In this document: positions 26,801 through 35,257 of the stretch, in pieces | Numbering within the stretch: position 1 is the first letter of the stretch | Layout of the letters: each line of letters starts with the position of its first letter | From: Hyphomicrobium_A sp963782555 | GTDB lineage: Bacteria > Pseudomonadota > Alphaproteobacteria > Rhizobiales > Hyphomicrobiaceae | Direction: 5' to 3' | Length of the DNA: 64,000 bases | Assembly: GCA_963782555.1 (NCBI GenBank) | Contig: CAWAKB010000005.1 | Coordinates: 434,001 to 498,000, forward strand | Position numbers and translations under genes: made by a program | Notes under the pieces: generated by a model | The model's input: the letters and a program-made list of their open reading frames with translations, nothing else | Databases searched by the model: none | What the model was told of the DNA's origin: nothing

Positions 26801-28540
26801 ATGGCCGACAAACGCGCCAAGAACGAGATCATCAAGGAGAACAGCCGGCTCCTGCGCGGGACCATCGCGGAGGGTCTGGCCGACGTCGCCACCGGCGCCA
26901 TCTCCGAGGACGATGCGCAGCTGACGAAATTCCACGGCACTTATCTGCAGGACGACCGCGATCTTCGGCCCGAGCGGGCCAAGAAGAAGCTGGAGAAGGC
27001 TTACAGCTTCATGATCCGCGTGCGCGTTCCGGGTGGGCTCACCACGCCGAAGCAGTGGCTGGCGCTCGATGCGATTGCTGGGACCTACGCCAACGGCTCG
27101 CTGCGCCTGACGACGCGCCAGGCATTTCAGTTCCACGGCGTCATTAAATCGAACATGAAGCGCACCATGCAGGCGATCAACGCCAGCCTGCTGGATACGC
27201 TCGCTGCCTGCGGCGACGTCAACCGCAACGTGATGTCGGCGGCCAATCCCTATCTCTCCAAGTCGCATGCAGCGGCCGAGGATCTCGCCATCAGGATCAG
27301 CGCGCACCTGCTGCCGCAGACCGGCGCCTATCACGAGATCTGGCTCGATGGCGAAGAGGTCGATGCCAACGGCAGGCCCCTTAGGAAGAAAGAGGCAAAA
27401 GACGAGAAGGAGCCGATCTACGGCCCGCACTACCTGCCGCGCAAGTTCAAGATCGTGATCGCGGTGCCGCCGTCAAACGACGTCGACATCTTCGCCCACG
27501 ATCTTGGCTACATCGCCATCGTCGAGAAGGGCAAGGTCGTCGGCTACAACGTGACCGTCGGCGGCGGTATGGGCATGACCCACGGCGAGCCCGACACTTT
27601 CCCCCGCACCGCCGACATGCTCGGCTTTTGCACGCCCGATCAGGCCGTCGACATCGCCGAGAAGGTCGTCACCGTGCAGCGCGACTGGGGCAACCGCGAG
27701 AACCGCAAGCGCGCGCGGCTGAAATATACGATCGAGGACCGCGGTCTTGACGCCTTCCGCGCCGAGTTGGAGCGGCGGCTGGGCTTTGCGCTTGCCGAGC
27801 CGCGTCCTTATCGCTTCACGTCGACCGGGGACACCATCGGCTGGCAGCAGAGCGCCGACAAGAAGTGGCACCTGACGCTCTTCATCGAGAACGGCCGCGT
27901 GAAGGACGTGCCGGAACACAACTTGCGCACCGCGCTGCGCGAGATCGCCGAGTTCCACACCGGCGCCTTTGTGCTGACCGGAAACCAGAACCTCGTCATC
28001 GCCAACGCCACCGCCAAGGCTAAGGCCAAGATCGACGCAGTTCTGAAGGAGCACGGCATCACGCCCTTCGCCTCATCGGGCCTGCGCCGCAACTCCATGG
28101 CCTGCGTGGCGCTGCCCACCTGCGGGCTGGCGCTGGCGGAGTCGGAACGCTATCTGCCGCACGTCGTGACAGAGCTAGAGACCATGCTCGACAGGGCCGG
28201 GCTCAGGGACGACGACATCGTCATTCGCATGACCGGCTGCCCCAACGGTTGCGCGCGCCCGTATCTTGCCGAGATCGGCCTCGTCGGCCGCAACCCCGGG
28301 CTCTACAACTTGTACCTGGGAGCGGCCTTTGACGGCTCGCGGCTCAACAAGCTCTACGCCGAGGACATCGACGAGGGGCGCATTCTCGGCATTCTGGAGC
28401 CGATGCTGCAGCGCTACGCCAAGGAGCGCGAGGAGGGCGAGCGTTTCGGCGACTTCGTCATTCGCGCGGGCTACGTCGCGCCGACCACGGCTGGCAACCA
28501 GTTCCACGCCGACGTGACGCTTTTGAAGCAGGCGAGCTGA
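26801..28540 (+). CDS. cysI: assimilatory sulfite reductase hemoprotein subunit (CysI)
   Basis: A 579-residue siroheme/[4Fe-4S] subunit that reduces sulfite to sulfide. The cluster cysteines lie in CVALPTCGLA and TGCPNGCARPY, and the siroheme-binding half has RLTTRQAFQFHGV. It follows cysJ closely and ends 20 bases before the converging TauE/SafE gene, with which it may be functionally linked in sulfur balance. Confidence 0.95.
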   Translation: MADKRAKNEIIKENSRLLRGTIAEGLADVATGAISEDDAQLTKFHGTYLQDDRDLRPERAKKKLEKAYSFMIRVRVPGGLTTPKQWLALDAIAGTYANGSLRLTTRQAFQFHGVIKSNMKRTMQAINASLLDTLAACGDVNRNVMSAANPYLSKSHAAAEDLAIRISAHLLPQTGAYHEIWLDGEEVDANGRPLRKKEAKDEKEPIYGPHYLPRKFKIVIAVPPSNDVDIFAHDLGYIAIVEKGKVVGYNVTVGGGMGMTHGEPDTFPRTADMLGFCTPDQAVDIAEKVVTVQRDWGNRENRKRARLKYTIEDRGLDAFRAELERRLGFALAEPRPYRFTSTGDTIGWQQSADKKWHLTLFIENGRVKDVPEHNLRTALREIAEFHTGAFVLTGNQNLVIANATAKAKAKIDAVLKEHGITPFASSGLRRNSMACVALPTCGLALAESERYLPHVVTELETMLDRAGLRDDDIVIRMTGCPNGCARPYLAEIGLVGRNPGLYNLYLGAAFDGSRLNKLYAEDIDEGRILGILEPMLQRYAKEREEGERFGDFVIRAGYVAPTTAGNQFHADVTLLKQAS

Positions 28541-28560
28541 GGGTCGCGGCGCTAGGCGTT

Positions 28561-29367
28561 TCAGTGTCCGCTGATGCGGACCAGCGAGTAGGCCGCCCAG
28601 ACGAGCACGCAGGCGAGCATGATGCGCAAGAGCCAGTCCGGCACGTGGGTGGTGATGCGCGAGCCGAGCGCGATGCCCGGCACCGAGCCGACGAGCAGGA
28701 GCCCCAGGATCGGCAGATCGACGTTGCCCATCCCCAAATGGCTGACGCCGGCAATGAAGGTGAGCGGGATGGCGTGCACGATGTCGGTGCCGATCAGGCG
28801 CCGGGCCGAGAGCGAGTGGTAAAGCGCGGTGAGCGCCACCACGCCGATGGCGCCGGCGCCGACCGAGGTCAGCGCCACCAGCACGCCGAGGATCAAGCCG
28901 AGCAGGAGGGTGGGAACGCGGCGGACGACCGTAGGGGCCTCTGCGTCGGGCGCCTGCATCGCGTATTTCTTGAGCAAGGGATAGAGCGCCACTCCCACGG
29001 CGCTTATGATGAGGGCACACGCCAACACCTTGCGGATGACCATGCCGAGCTGGCCCGTGTCGGGCGTCGCCAGATAGATCCAGGTAAGCATGGCCGTAGC
29101 GCCGGGCAGGCTGCCGGCCGCGAGCCAGCGCACAATTGCCCAATCGACGTTGCCGAGCGCGTGGTGGCGCCAAGCGGCGCTGGCCTTGGTGATCGAAGCA
29201 AAGAGCAGATCGGTGCCCACGGCCAGCACCGGCGAGATGCCGATGCCGGAGATGAGAAACGGCGTCATCAGCGACCCTGCGCCGACCCCGGTGAGGCCGA
29301 CAAGAAAGCCGACGGTAAATCCGCCGGCGATGATCAGGGGCCATGAGGCGGACAGAACGAGGTCCAT
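28561..29367 (-). CDS. TauE/SafE family sulfite/sulfonate exporter-like permease
   Basis: A 268-residue integral membrane protein with about eight hydrophobic segments. It has two internally related halves marked by FLVGLTGVGAGSLMTPFLI and ALTSVGAGAIGVVAL, the hallmark of the TauE/SafE (DUF81) family. Its position between cysI and cysNDH suggests export of sulfite or another sulfur anion, which is inference from context. Confidence 0.88.
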   Translation of the reverse strand: MDLVLSASWPLIIAGGFTVGFLVGLTGVGAGSLMTPFLISGIGISPVLAVGTDLLFASITKASAAWRHHALGNVDWAIVRWLAAGSLPGATAMLTWIYLATPDTGQLGMVIRKVLACALIISAVGVALYPLLKKYAMQAPDAEAPTVVRRVPTLLLGLILGVLVALTSVGAGAIGVVALTALYHSLSARRLIGTDIVHAIPLTFIAGVSHLGMGNVDLPILGLLLVGSVPGIALGSRITTHVPDWLLRIMLACVLVWAAYSLVRISGH

Positions 29368-29459
29368 AGCAGCCTAGGCAAGTTCTCGGGTGCGCCCCAT
29401 AAGGGGGTCCCTTGTTGTTATCGTGGATGGCGGGTTCGGGAAAGCGCCAGCGTACCGTC

Positions 29460-30932
29460 TCAGAGCTCGAGCTTAACGGGTATGCCTGCCGCATGCAGAA
29501 GAAGTGCTGCCTCGTTGGCGCGCCGCTGGAACTCGCGCCGGTCGTCCTCGCCGTCGCCCAGATCGCGACATAGCCCCTTGTGGAGCATCTCGCGCGTGAG
29601 CCGGAAGGTCTCGGCCGAGGTCTCCTCGGTGGCCCCCCTTGCCGAGGAGATGATGCCGCCTGCCACCGTGGCACCGGTGACGGCGTCGACGATGAGGAAG
29701 CTCCCTGTTGCGGGATTGGCGCCGAAGACATCGACGGCGACCGGGCGGCCGAGCGTAATGCCAGCAATGGCGATGTCGTTGGCGGTGCAGGTCTGCGCCG
29801 GCTCGGCGGCGAGCGTCTCCAAATCGAGCAGAGATATGATCGAGAGTGCGGAGATCGGCGCAAGATCGGTGGCCGTGCGCAGAAGATAGCCGGCCCGCGG
29901 ATCGAAGGGCGTCTCCCACAGCCACACGAGGCGCGCCTCGATCTGCATGGCGACCGTCGGCCGCGAGTCGGGAACCGAGAGCACCGCACCGCGTGCCACG
30001 TCGATGTCGGTGTCGAGCTGCAGGGCCACCGCCTGGCCCTGCGAGGCGATCTCCAGATCGCGTCCCATGGTGACGATGCGCAAGACGTGGGCGCTCGCCC
30101 CGCTCAAGACGTCGGTGACGCGGTCGCCAACGCACACGCAACCCGAGCTCACGGTGCCGGCCAGTCCTCGGAAATCGAGCCCGTCGCGCAGCACCATCTG
30201 CACCGGCATGCGGAAAGGTCCCGTCGGCGTGGTGTCACGGGCGGGCAACCGCTCCAGGTGCTCGAGCAGTGACGGTCCGGTGTACCAGGGCATGGTGTCG
30301 GAGCCGCGGGCGACGTTGTCGCCGGTGACCGCCGAGACCGGGATGGCGAGCGCCTCGCGGAAGCCGAAACGCAAGGTGAGCTCGCGGAAGTCGGCCTCGA
30401 TGGCGCGGAAGCGCTCCTGCGACCAGTCGACGAGGTCCATCTTGTTGACTGCCAGGATCACCCGCTTCACGCCGACAATGTCGAGGATCGCTGCATGGCG
30501 GCGCGTCTGCCGCTTCACGCCGTGGCGGGCGTCGACCAGCATGATGGCGACGTCGGCGTGGCTGGCGCCGCTCGCCATGTTGCGGGTGTACTGCTCGTGG
30601 CCGGGGCTGTCGATGATGACGAAGCGGCGCGTCTCGGTGTCGAAATAGCGCCAGGCGATGTCGATGGTGATGCCCTGCTCGCGCTCGGCCACGAGGCCGT
30701 CGACGAGCAGACTGAAATCGGGATGCGCGCTGCCGCCGGCGGTGCGCCCCGAGCGCTCCAGCGTCTCGCGCTGATCGTCGTAAAGGTCGGAGGCATCCCA
30801 CAAAAGGCGGCCGATCAGCGTCGACTTGCCGTCGTCGACCGACCCGCATGTCAACAGGTGCAGGATGCCGTTGAGCTCATGGGAGGGCTCTGGCGCCGTC
30901 TCGGCGCGGCGGATGGCAGTTAGCGCCGTCAT
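29460..30932 (-). CDS. cysN: sulfate adenylyltransferase large subunit, GTPase (CysN)
   Basis: A 490-residue EF-Tu-like GTPase that stimulates ATP sulfurylase. G1 is GSVDDGKST at residues 30-38, G3 is DSPGHEQY and G4 is NKMD. The length shows no fused APS kinase (CysC) domain, consistent with the APS-type reductase beside it. The ATG at 30932 shares a base with the cysD stop (TGATG). Confidence 0.95.
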   Translation of the reverse strand: MTALTAIRRAETAPEPSHELNGILHLLTCGSVDDGKSTLIGRLLWDASDLYDDQRETLERSGRTAGGSAHPDFSLLVDGLVAEREQGITIDIAWRYFDTETRRFVIIDSPGHEQYTRNMASGASHADVAIMLVDARHGVKRQTRRHAAILDIVGVKRVILAVNKMDLVDWSQERFRAIEADFRELTLRFGFREALAIPVSAVTGDNVARGSDTMPWYTGPSLLEHLERLPARDTTPTGPFRMPVQMVLRDGLDFRGLAGTVSSGCVCVGDRVTDVLSGASAHVLRIVTMGRDLEIASQGQAVALQLDTDIDVARGAVLSVPDSRPTVAMQIEARLVWLWETPFDPRAGYLLRTATDLAPISALSIISLLDLETLAAEPAQTCTANDIAIAGITLGRPVAVDVFGANPATGSFLIVDAVTGATVAGGIISSARGATEETSAETFRLTREMLHKGLCRDLGDGEDDRREFQRRANEAALLLHAAGIPVKLEL

Positions 30933-31837
30933 CAAAAATAGCCTTCTTGCTTCTTGCGCTCCATCGCGCCGGATTGGTCATGGTCAATGAGACGCCCCTG
31001 CCGCTCAGAGGTGCGGGCGGAGAGCGTTTCGGCGACGACGCTGTCGATGTCCTTGGCTGAGGAGACGACCGCGGCAGTGAGCGGCCAGCAGCCGAGCGTG
31101 CGGAAACGCACCTCTTTCACCTGCGGGGTCTCACCCGGCAGCAGTGGCAGGCGATCGTCGTCGACAACAAGCAGCTGGCCCCCGCGCGTGATGGTCGGAC
31201 GGCGCGCGGCGAAGTAGAGCGGCACCACGTCGAGCTCCTCGCGCGCGATGTAGCGCCAGACGTCCTTCTCGGTCCAGTTGGACAAGGGGAAGACGCGCAC
31301 GGTCTCACCGACGCCGAGGCGGCCGTTGAGGAGCTGCCACATCTCCGGGCGCTGACGGCGCGGGTCCCACCGGTGCCCGGCTGCGCGGAAGGAGAAGACG
31401 CGCTCCTTGGCACGCGAGCCTTCCTCGTCGCGCCGGGCCCCGCCGAAGGCTGCGTCGAACCCGTACTTGTCGAGTGCCTGCTTCAAGGGCTGGGTCTTCA
31501 TCACGTCGGTGTAGACCGACGGCGCGTAGTCGAAGGGATTGATGCCGCGGGCGAGGCCCTCCTGGTTGGTATGGACGATGAGGTCGAGACCCAGATCGCG
31601 CACGGTCTTGTCGCGAAACGCGATCATGTCCTTGAACTTCCACGTGGTGTCGATGTGCAGCAGCGGGAACGGCGGCTTCTGCGGCGAGAACGCCTTGCGC
31701 GCAAGGTGCAACAGCACGGTGGAGTCCTTGCCGATCGAGTAGAGCAGCACCGGCTTGCGAAACTGCGCGGCGGCCTCGCGGAAGATGTGAATCGCCTCGG
31801 CCTCCAACAGGTCGAGGTGAGAGAAGGGTGCCGTCAT
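30932..31837 (-). CDS. cysD: sulfate adenylyltransferase small subunit (CysD)
   Basis: A 301-residue PP-loop protein that forms APS from ATP and sulfate together with CysN. The PP-loop motif LLYSIGKDSTVLLHL is clear, as are HIDTTWKFKDM and GGARRDEEGSRAKERV. The start is ATG 31837, overlapping the cysH stop by four bases. The frame extends further upstream only because it runs through cysH. The C-terminus ends ERKKQEGYF, the usual end. Confidence 0.95.
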   Translation of the reverse strand: MTAPFSHLDLLEAEAIHIFREAAAQFRKPVLLYSIGKDSTVLLHLARKAFSPQKPPFPLLHIDTTWKFKDMIAFRDKTVRDLGLDLIVHTNQEGLARGINPFDYAPSVYTDVMKTQPLKQALDKYGFDAAFGGARRDEEGSRAKERVFSFRAAGHRWDPRRQRPEMWQLLNGRLGVGETVRVFPLSNWTEKDVWRYIAREELDVVPLYFAARRPTITRGGQLLVVDDDRLPLLPGETPQVKEVRFRTLGCWPLTAAVVSSAKDIDSVVAETLSARTSERQGRLIDHDQSGAMERKKQEGYF

Positions 31838-32658
31838 GCCGCTGCATCCTTTTGGCGGGGGCGATTGTGCAGACCGCATTCCTTGCCATCCTCGTTCTCC
31901 CACCACCAGCGCCCGGCGCGGATGTCCTCGCCCGGCCGGATGGCACGGGTGCAAGGCTGGCAGCCGATCGAGGGGAAGCCCTTGGCATGCAGGGGATTAA
32001 CCGGCACGTTGTTCTCCGCGATGTAGGCCTCGAGCTGCTCGAGGCTCCAGTCGGCAATCGGATTGACCTTTACGAGACGGTGTTCCCCATCCCATGCGGC
32101 AAATGGCACCGCCGCCCGCTCCGCCGATTGGTCGCGCCTAAGCCCCGTGATCCAACCTGCCGCCCCTGCGAGCGCTCGCTTCAAAGGTCGCACCTTGCGC
32201 ACCTCGCAGCAAGCTTTGCGGTTCTCGACCGCGAGGCGGAACCCGAAGATGCCGTCGCGGGCAACGAGCGCCTCGACCTCGGCGGCGTCGGGCGCGACGG
32301 TGCGGATCTTGAGGTGATAGCGGTGCTCGCTCGCATCCAGCGTCCCCAGCGTCTCGGGGAAATGCCGGCCGGTGTCGAGCGTGAAGACGTCGATCTGCAC
32401 CCCCGCGGCGGCGATCGCATGCAGAACGGCCTGATCCTCGAGGCCCAAGCTGGTGGAGAAGGCGATGCGGCCAGAGAGTGCTTGGGACACCTCGAGCACG
32501 CGATCCTCGAGGCGCACGATGTCGGCCAGGCGCCGGTCGAGCGCGACGGCGGTCTGGGCGGTGGGCGCTGCCGGCTTGTGCCGGGCCCCGCTCCGCAATG
32601 AGCTTGCGGCGCCGGACGCCGCGAGGGCGCCCCGCCCCTTGGTGGATTTTGCCGGCAT
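31834..32658 (-). CDS. cysH: adenylyl-/phosphoadenylyl-sulfate reductase (CysH, [4Fe-4S] APS-reductase type)
   Basis: A 274-residue thioredoxin-dependent reductase. The [4Fe-4S] ligands are Cys150-Cys151 (KACCEVRK) and the GCQPCTRA pair, and the catalytic Cys is in the ECGLH C-terminal motif. The full set of cluster cysteines marks it as an APS reductase rather than a PAPS reductase, agreeing with the absence of a CysC domain. A 35-residue Ala/Ser/Lys-rich extension precedes the fold. The AT-rich stretch at 32659-32815 upstream should hold the cysHDN promoter. Confidence 0.93.
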   Translation of the reverse strand: MPAKSTKGRGALAASGAASSLRSGARHKPAAPTAQTAVALDRRLADIVRLEDRVLEVSQALSGRIAFSTSLGLEDQAVLHAIAAAGVQIDVFTLDTGRHFPETLGTLDASEHRYHLKIRTVAPDAAEVEALVARDGIFGFRLAVENRKACCEVRKVRPLKRALAGAAGWITGLRRDQSAERAAVPFAAWDGEHRLVKVNPIADWSLEQLEAYIAENNVPVNPLHAKGFPSIGCQPCTRAIRPGEDIRAGRWWWENEDGKECGLHNRPRQKDAAA

Positions 32659-32815
32659 CGTGATCCCTTCAGTTTAGGCGCCGAACGTAAGGAAAAATGG
32701 TTTCCACATAAAGGCCTTCTGGCAAATAAAAACAGTATCTCATTCCCCCAGTCACCTTCTGTAGAAAAATTTTACCAAAAAGGCCGATGTTGGAACACCG
32801 TAGTGCGTGGCGGGT

Positions 32816-33256
32816 CTACCAGGTCCCGGTGTTGGGCATGGAGAGCCACGGCTCGCGCGCCGGCAGAGCCGCGCCCTTCTGCAGAATCTCGATCGAGATG
32901 TGGTCGGGCGAGCGCACAAAGGCCATGCGTCCATCCCGCGGCGGCCGGTTGATCGTGACTCCAGCGTCTGCGAGCTGCTGGCAGAAGGCATAGATATCGT
33001 CAACCTCGAAGGCCAGGTGGCCGAAATTGCGGCCTGAGCCGTAGTCCTCCTTGTCCCAATTATACGTGAGCTCCAGCAGTGGCGCGCGGTCGGCCTTGGC
33101 ACGCGCGCTGTCGTCGGGCGCGGCGAGGAACACCAGCGTGAAGCGTCCCGCCGGACTCTCCATGCGCCGGATCTCTTGCAAGCCGAGCTTGCCGCAATAG
33201 AAGGCGAGGCTTGCGTCCAGATCAGTGACGCGCACCATGGTGTGCAGAAATCGCAT
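32816..33256 (-). CDS. gloA: glyoxalase I-like VOC family protein (lactoylglutathione lyase)
   Basis: A 146-residue vicinal-oxygen-chelate protein. FLHTMVRVTDLDASLAFYCGKLGL opens the first module; LLELTYNWDKEDYGSGRNFGHLAFEVDDIYA and IEILQKG carry the metal-binding residues. This matches glyoxalase I, which detoxifies methylglyoxal with glutathione. The ATG at 33256 is chosen for homology and for GGAGCGG upstream; ATG 33289 is an alternative with poor ribosome-site spacing. Confidence 0.85.
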   Translation of the reverse strand: MRFLHTMVRVTDLDASLAFYCGKLGLQEIRRMESPAGRFTLVFLAAPDDSARAKADRAPLLELTYNWDKEDYGSGRNFGHLAFEVDDIYAFCQQLADAGVTINRPPRDGRMAFVRSPDHISIEILQKGAALPAREPWLSMPNTGTW

Positions 33257-33742
33257 GCCGCCGCTCCGCGCCGTCGTGGTATCCGACATACCTTCCCGCA
33301 ACGCACATCTTCCCGCAATGCACAGACGCACACAAGATGAGCCCGGCGCGTTCGGGTAGCGCGATCGCAGCGCGCGAACGTGACGCGTCGATGAAGCGAA
33401 TCGATGTGTCAGCAATTCTTGTGCGCGACGTCAGTATTGCGCCACTTCGACCGGTTGCACGCGCAGTCTTCGGTAGGACGATGATGAAATTTGGGGAAGA
33501 ATCAGGCTTGCTGAACTTCGAAGGGATTCAGAGCGTTAAGCGGTACGCTTTCATGTGGACATCGCAGGGCCATTCGACGCCAAAGGTTTCCAAAAGAATA
33601 ATGCCCCTAGCGGCGGAGACTAAGGATGGTATTCTCCGCCCCGCTTCGCGACGGGGGCAAACATGAAGAGGGCATCTTCCATGTTTCGCAACGCGGATTG
33701 CGCGGCACATAATGCAACGAGGACCAGTAGCGGGGTACCGAG
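33257..33742. other. gene-free stretch before the cold-shock gene
   Basis: About 490 bases with no convincing gene. An 8-bp perfect inverted repeat (GGCGGAGA ... TCTCCGCC) is at 33612-33640, about 100 bases upstream of the cold-shock protein start. It could be part of a structured leader, as cold-shock mRNAs often have long leaders. Confidence 0.4.
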
Positions 33743-34339
33743 ATGGGGGATTCTAAGCGTCCCGATTTTCCACAGTTCGAGCGTCCGGTCGAAGGCATCG
33801 CAGATAGAGCCGACGAGGCCGGCATCGAAGTGTTCGAGGTTGTCGGATCGATCAAGTGGTTTGATGCATCAAAGGGGTACGGATTCATAGTTCCCGACAA
33901 CGGCCTGGCCGACATCCTACTTCACGTCACCTGCCTCAGGGCGGGCGGTTACCAGACCGCCTACGAGGGGGCGAGGGTGCATTGCGAGGTGCTGCGCCGG
34001 CCGAAGGGAATGCAGGCGTTCCGCATCCTCTCGATGGACGAAAGCACGGCGATCCACCCCTCCCAGCTGCCGCAGCGGACACACGTCGTGGTGACGCCGG
34101 AGAGCGACTGGGAACGCGCGATGGTGAAGTGGTTCAACAGGGTGCGCGGGTTCGGGTTCCTGACCCGGGGCGAGGGCACCCCGGACATCTTCGTGCACAT
34201 GGAGACGCTGCGCCGCTTCGGCTTCACCGAGCTGCGCCCGGGCCAGATGGTGCTCGTGCGCTGGGGCCATGGGTCGAAGGGCTGCATGGCGGCCGAGCTG
34301 AGACCGGACGGACAGCCGGGGCTGCCGCCCACGCATTGA
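33743..34339 (+). CDS. double cold-shock domain protein
   Basis: A 198-residue protein with two cold-shock domains. The first (about residues 32-98) has IKWFDASKGYGFIVPD and DILLHVTCL; the second (about 125-190) has VKWFNRVRGFGFLTRGEGTPDIFVHMETL. These RNP motifs bind single-stranded nucleic acid. The architecture is the common alphaproteobacterial two-CSD form. The DUF192 gene follows 11 bases later. Confidence 0.92.
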   Translation: MGDSKRPDFPQFERPVEGIADRADEAGIEVFEVVGSIKWFDASKGYGFIVPDNGLADILLHVTCLRAGGYQTAYEGARVHCEVLRRPKGMQAFRILSMDESTAIHPSQLPQRTHVVVTPESDWERAMVKWFNRVRGFGFLTRGEGTPDIFVHMETLRRFGFTELRPGQMVLVRWGHGSKGCMAAELRPDGQPGLPPTH

Positions 34340-34350
34340 GCAAGCACTCA

Positions 34351-34845
34351 ATGATGCATTCGCGAATTTTGAGCGGGGCTGCCCATCGGGCGGCCCTGCT
34401 TCTTGCTGGCGCCACGCTTGCCGTGCTGTTGGCGAGTCCGGTCGCAGCCAAGATGCGCCAGGATCGGCTGTGGCTCATGACGGGCCCCAGTCAGGAGACG
34501 CCGATCGACGTGGAGATCGCGGAAGAGCCCAAGGAGAAGGAGCTCGGTCTCATGTTCCGCACCGAGCTGCCCGAGGGCACGGGCATGCTGTTTCCCTATA
34601 AGGCGCCGCGCGAGGTGACCATGTGGATGCACAACACCTACATTCCGCTCGACATGGTCTTCATCCGCCCCGACGGCGTCGTGCACCGCATCGAGGAGCG
34701 GGCCCAGCCCCTGTCTGACCGCATCATCTCCTCGCAAGGACCCGTATCGGCGGTGCTGGAGCTTCCCGGCGGCGATGCTGAACGCCTCGGGCTCAAGCCC
34801 GGCGACCGCGTGCGCCATGCTTATTTCAAGGCAAAGTCACCCTAG
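34351..34845 (+). CDS. DUF192 family secreted protein
   Basis: A 164-residue protein with a signal peptide ending in PVAAK, then a DUF192 domain (VEIAEEPKEKELGLMFRTELPEGTGMLF; MWMHNTYIPLDMVFI; VLELPGG). Two ATGs in tandem at 34351 and 34354 are possible starts. The function of the family is unknown. It is close behind the cold-shock gene and probably co-transcribed. Confidence 0.85.
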   Translation: MMHSRILSGAAHRAALLLAGATLAVLLASPVAAKMRQDRLWLMTGPSQETPIDVEIAEEPKEKELGLMFRTELPEGTGMLFPYKAPREVTMWMHNTYIPLDMVFIRPDGVVHRIEERAQPLSDRIISSQGPVSAVLELPGGDAERLGLKPGDRVRHAYFKAKSP

Positions 34846-34938
34846 GGCCTGCATTCCCGGGGGCGCCGCAGGCCGGCCTTGACCTTGGCCAAGCGAAGCG
34901 GCACAGAGACGGTTCACGCGCGAATTTGATCGTTCCGT

Positions 34939-35015
34939 CGGGGCATAGCTCAGCCTGGTAGAGCACTTGCTTTGGGAGCAAGGGGTCGCGAGTTCGAATC
35001 CCGCTGCCCCGACCA
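34939..35015 (+). tRNA. tRNA-Pro (anticodon TGG)
   Basis: A complete 77-base cloverleaf. The acceptor stem CGGGGCA/TGCCCCG, anticodon stem CTTGC/GCAAG with TGG in the loop, T-arm GTTCGAATC and an encoded CCA are all present. Its last 49 bases are repeated exactly at 43563-43611, making it the left attachment site of an integrated island. Confidence 0.97.
34967..35015 (+). repeat. 49-bp direct repeat, left copy (attL-like, tRNA-Pro 3' end)
   Basis: Identical over 49 bases to 43563-43611 and differing on both sides. It spans the anticodon arm to the CCA end of tRNA-Pro, the usual crossover region of tRNA-integrating elements. Confidence 0.9.
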
Positions 35016-35257
35016 ACACTTAGCTCGTATTGTCGAAGCCGGTTTTACAATCCGTTTTGCCCTGAGCGACGAACGGACAGTCGTATGTCCGGCGACGGCC
35101 CTGCCTCGACGCGACCTCGCGGCTGGTTCTCGTCTGCAGCTGAGTGGGAAGCCGACTGGGTCCAGCCGCAACCGTGACGGTGGCTCATGACCCACAGCAG
35201 CCATCGAGAAGAGTGGCGCCGAATACATTACGTACCATTCGCCCGAAGCCGGGCTGG

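Noticed and set aside
28561..29367. Sulfate importer role for the TauE/SafE protein
   Set aside because: Family members are mostly linked to export of sulfur or organic anions; the sequence gives no basis for calling import.
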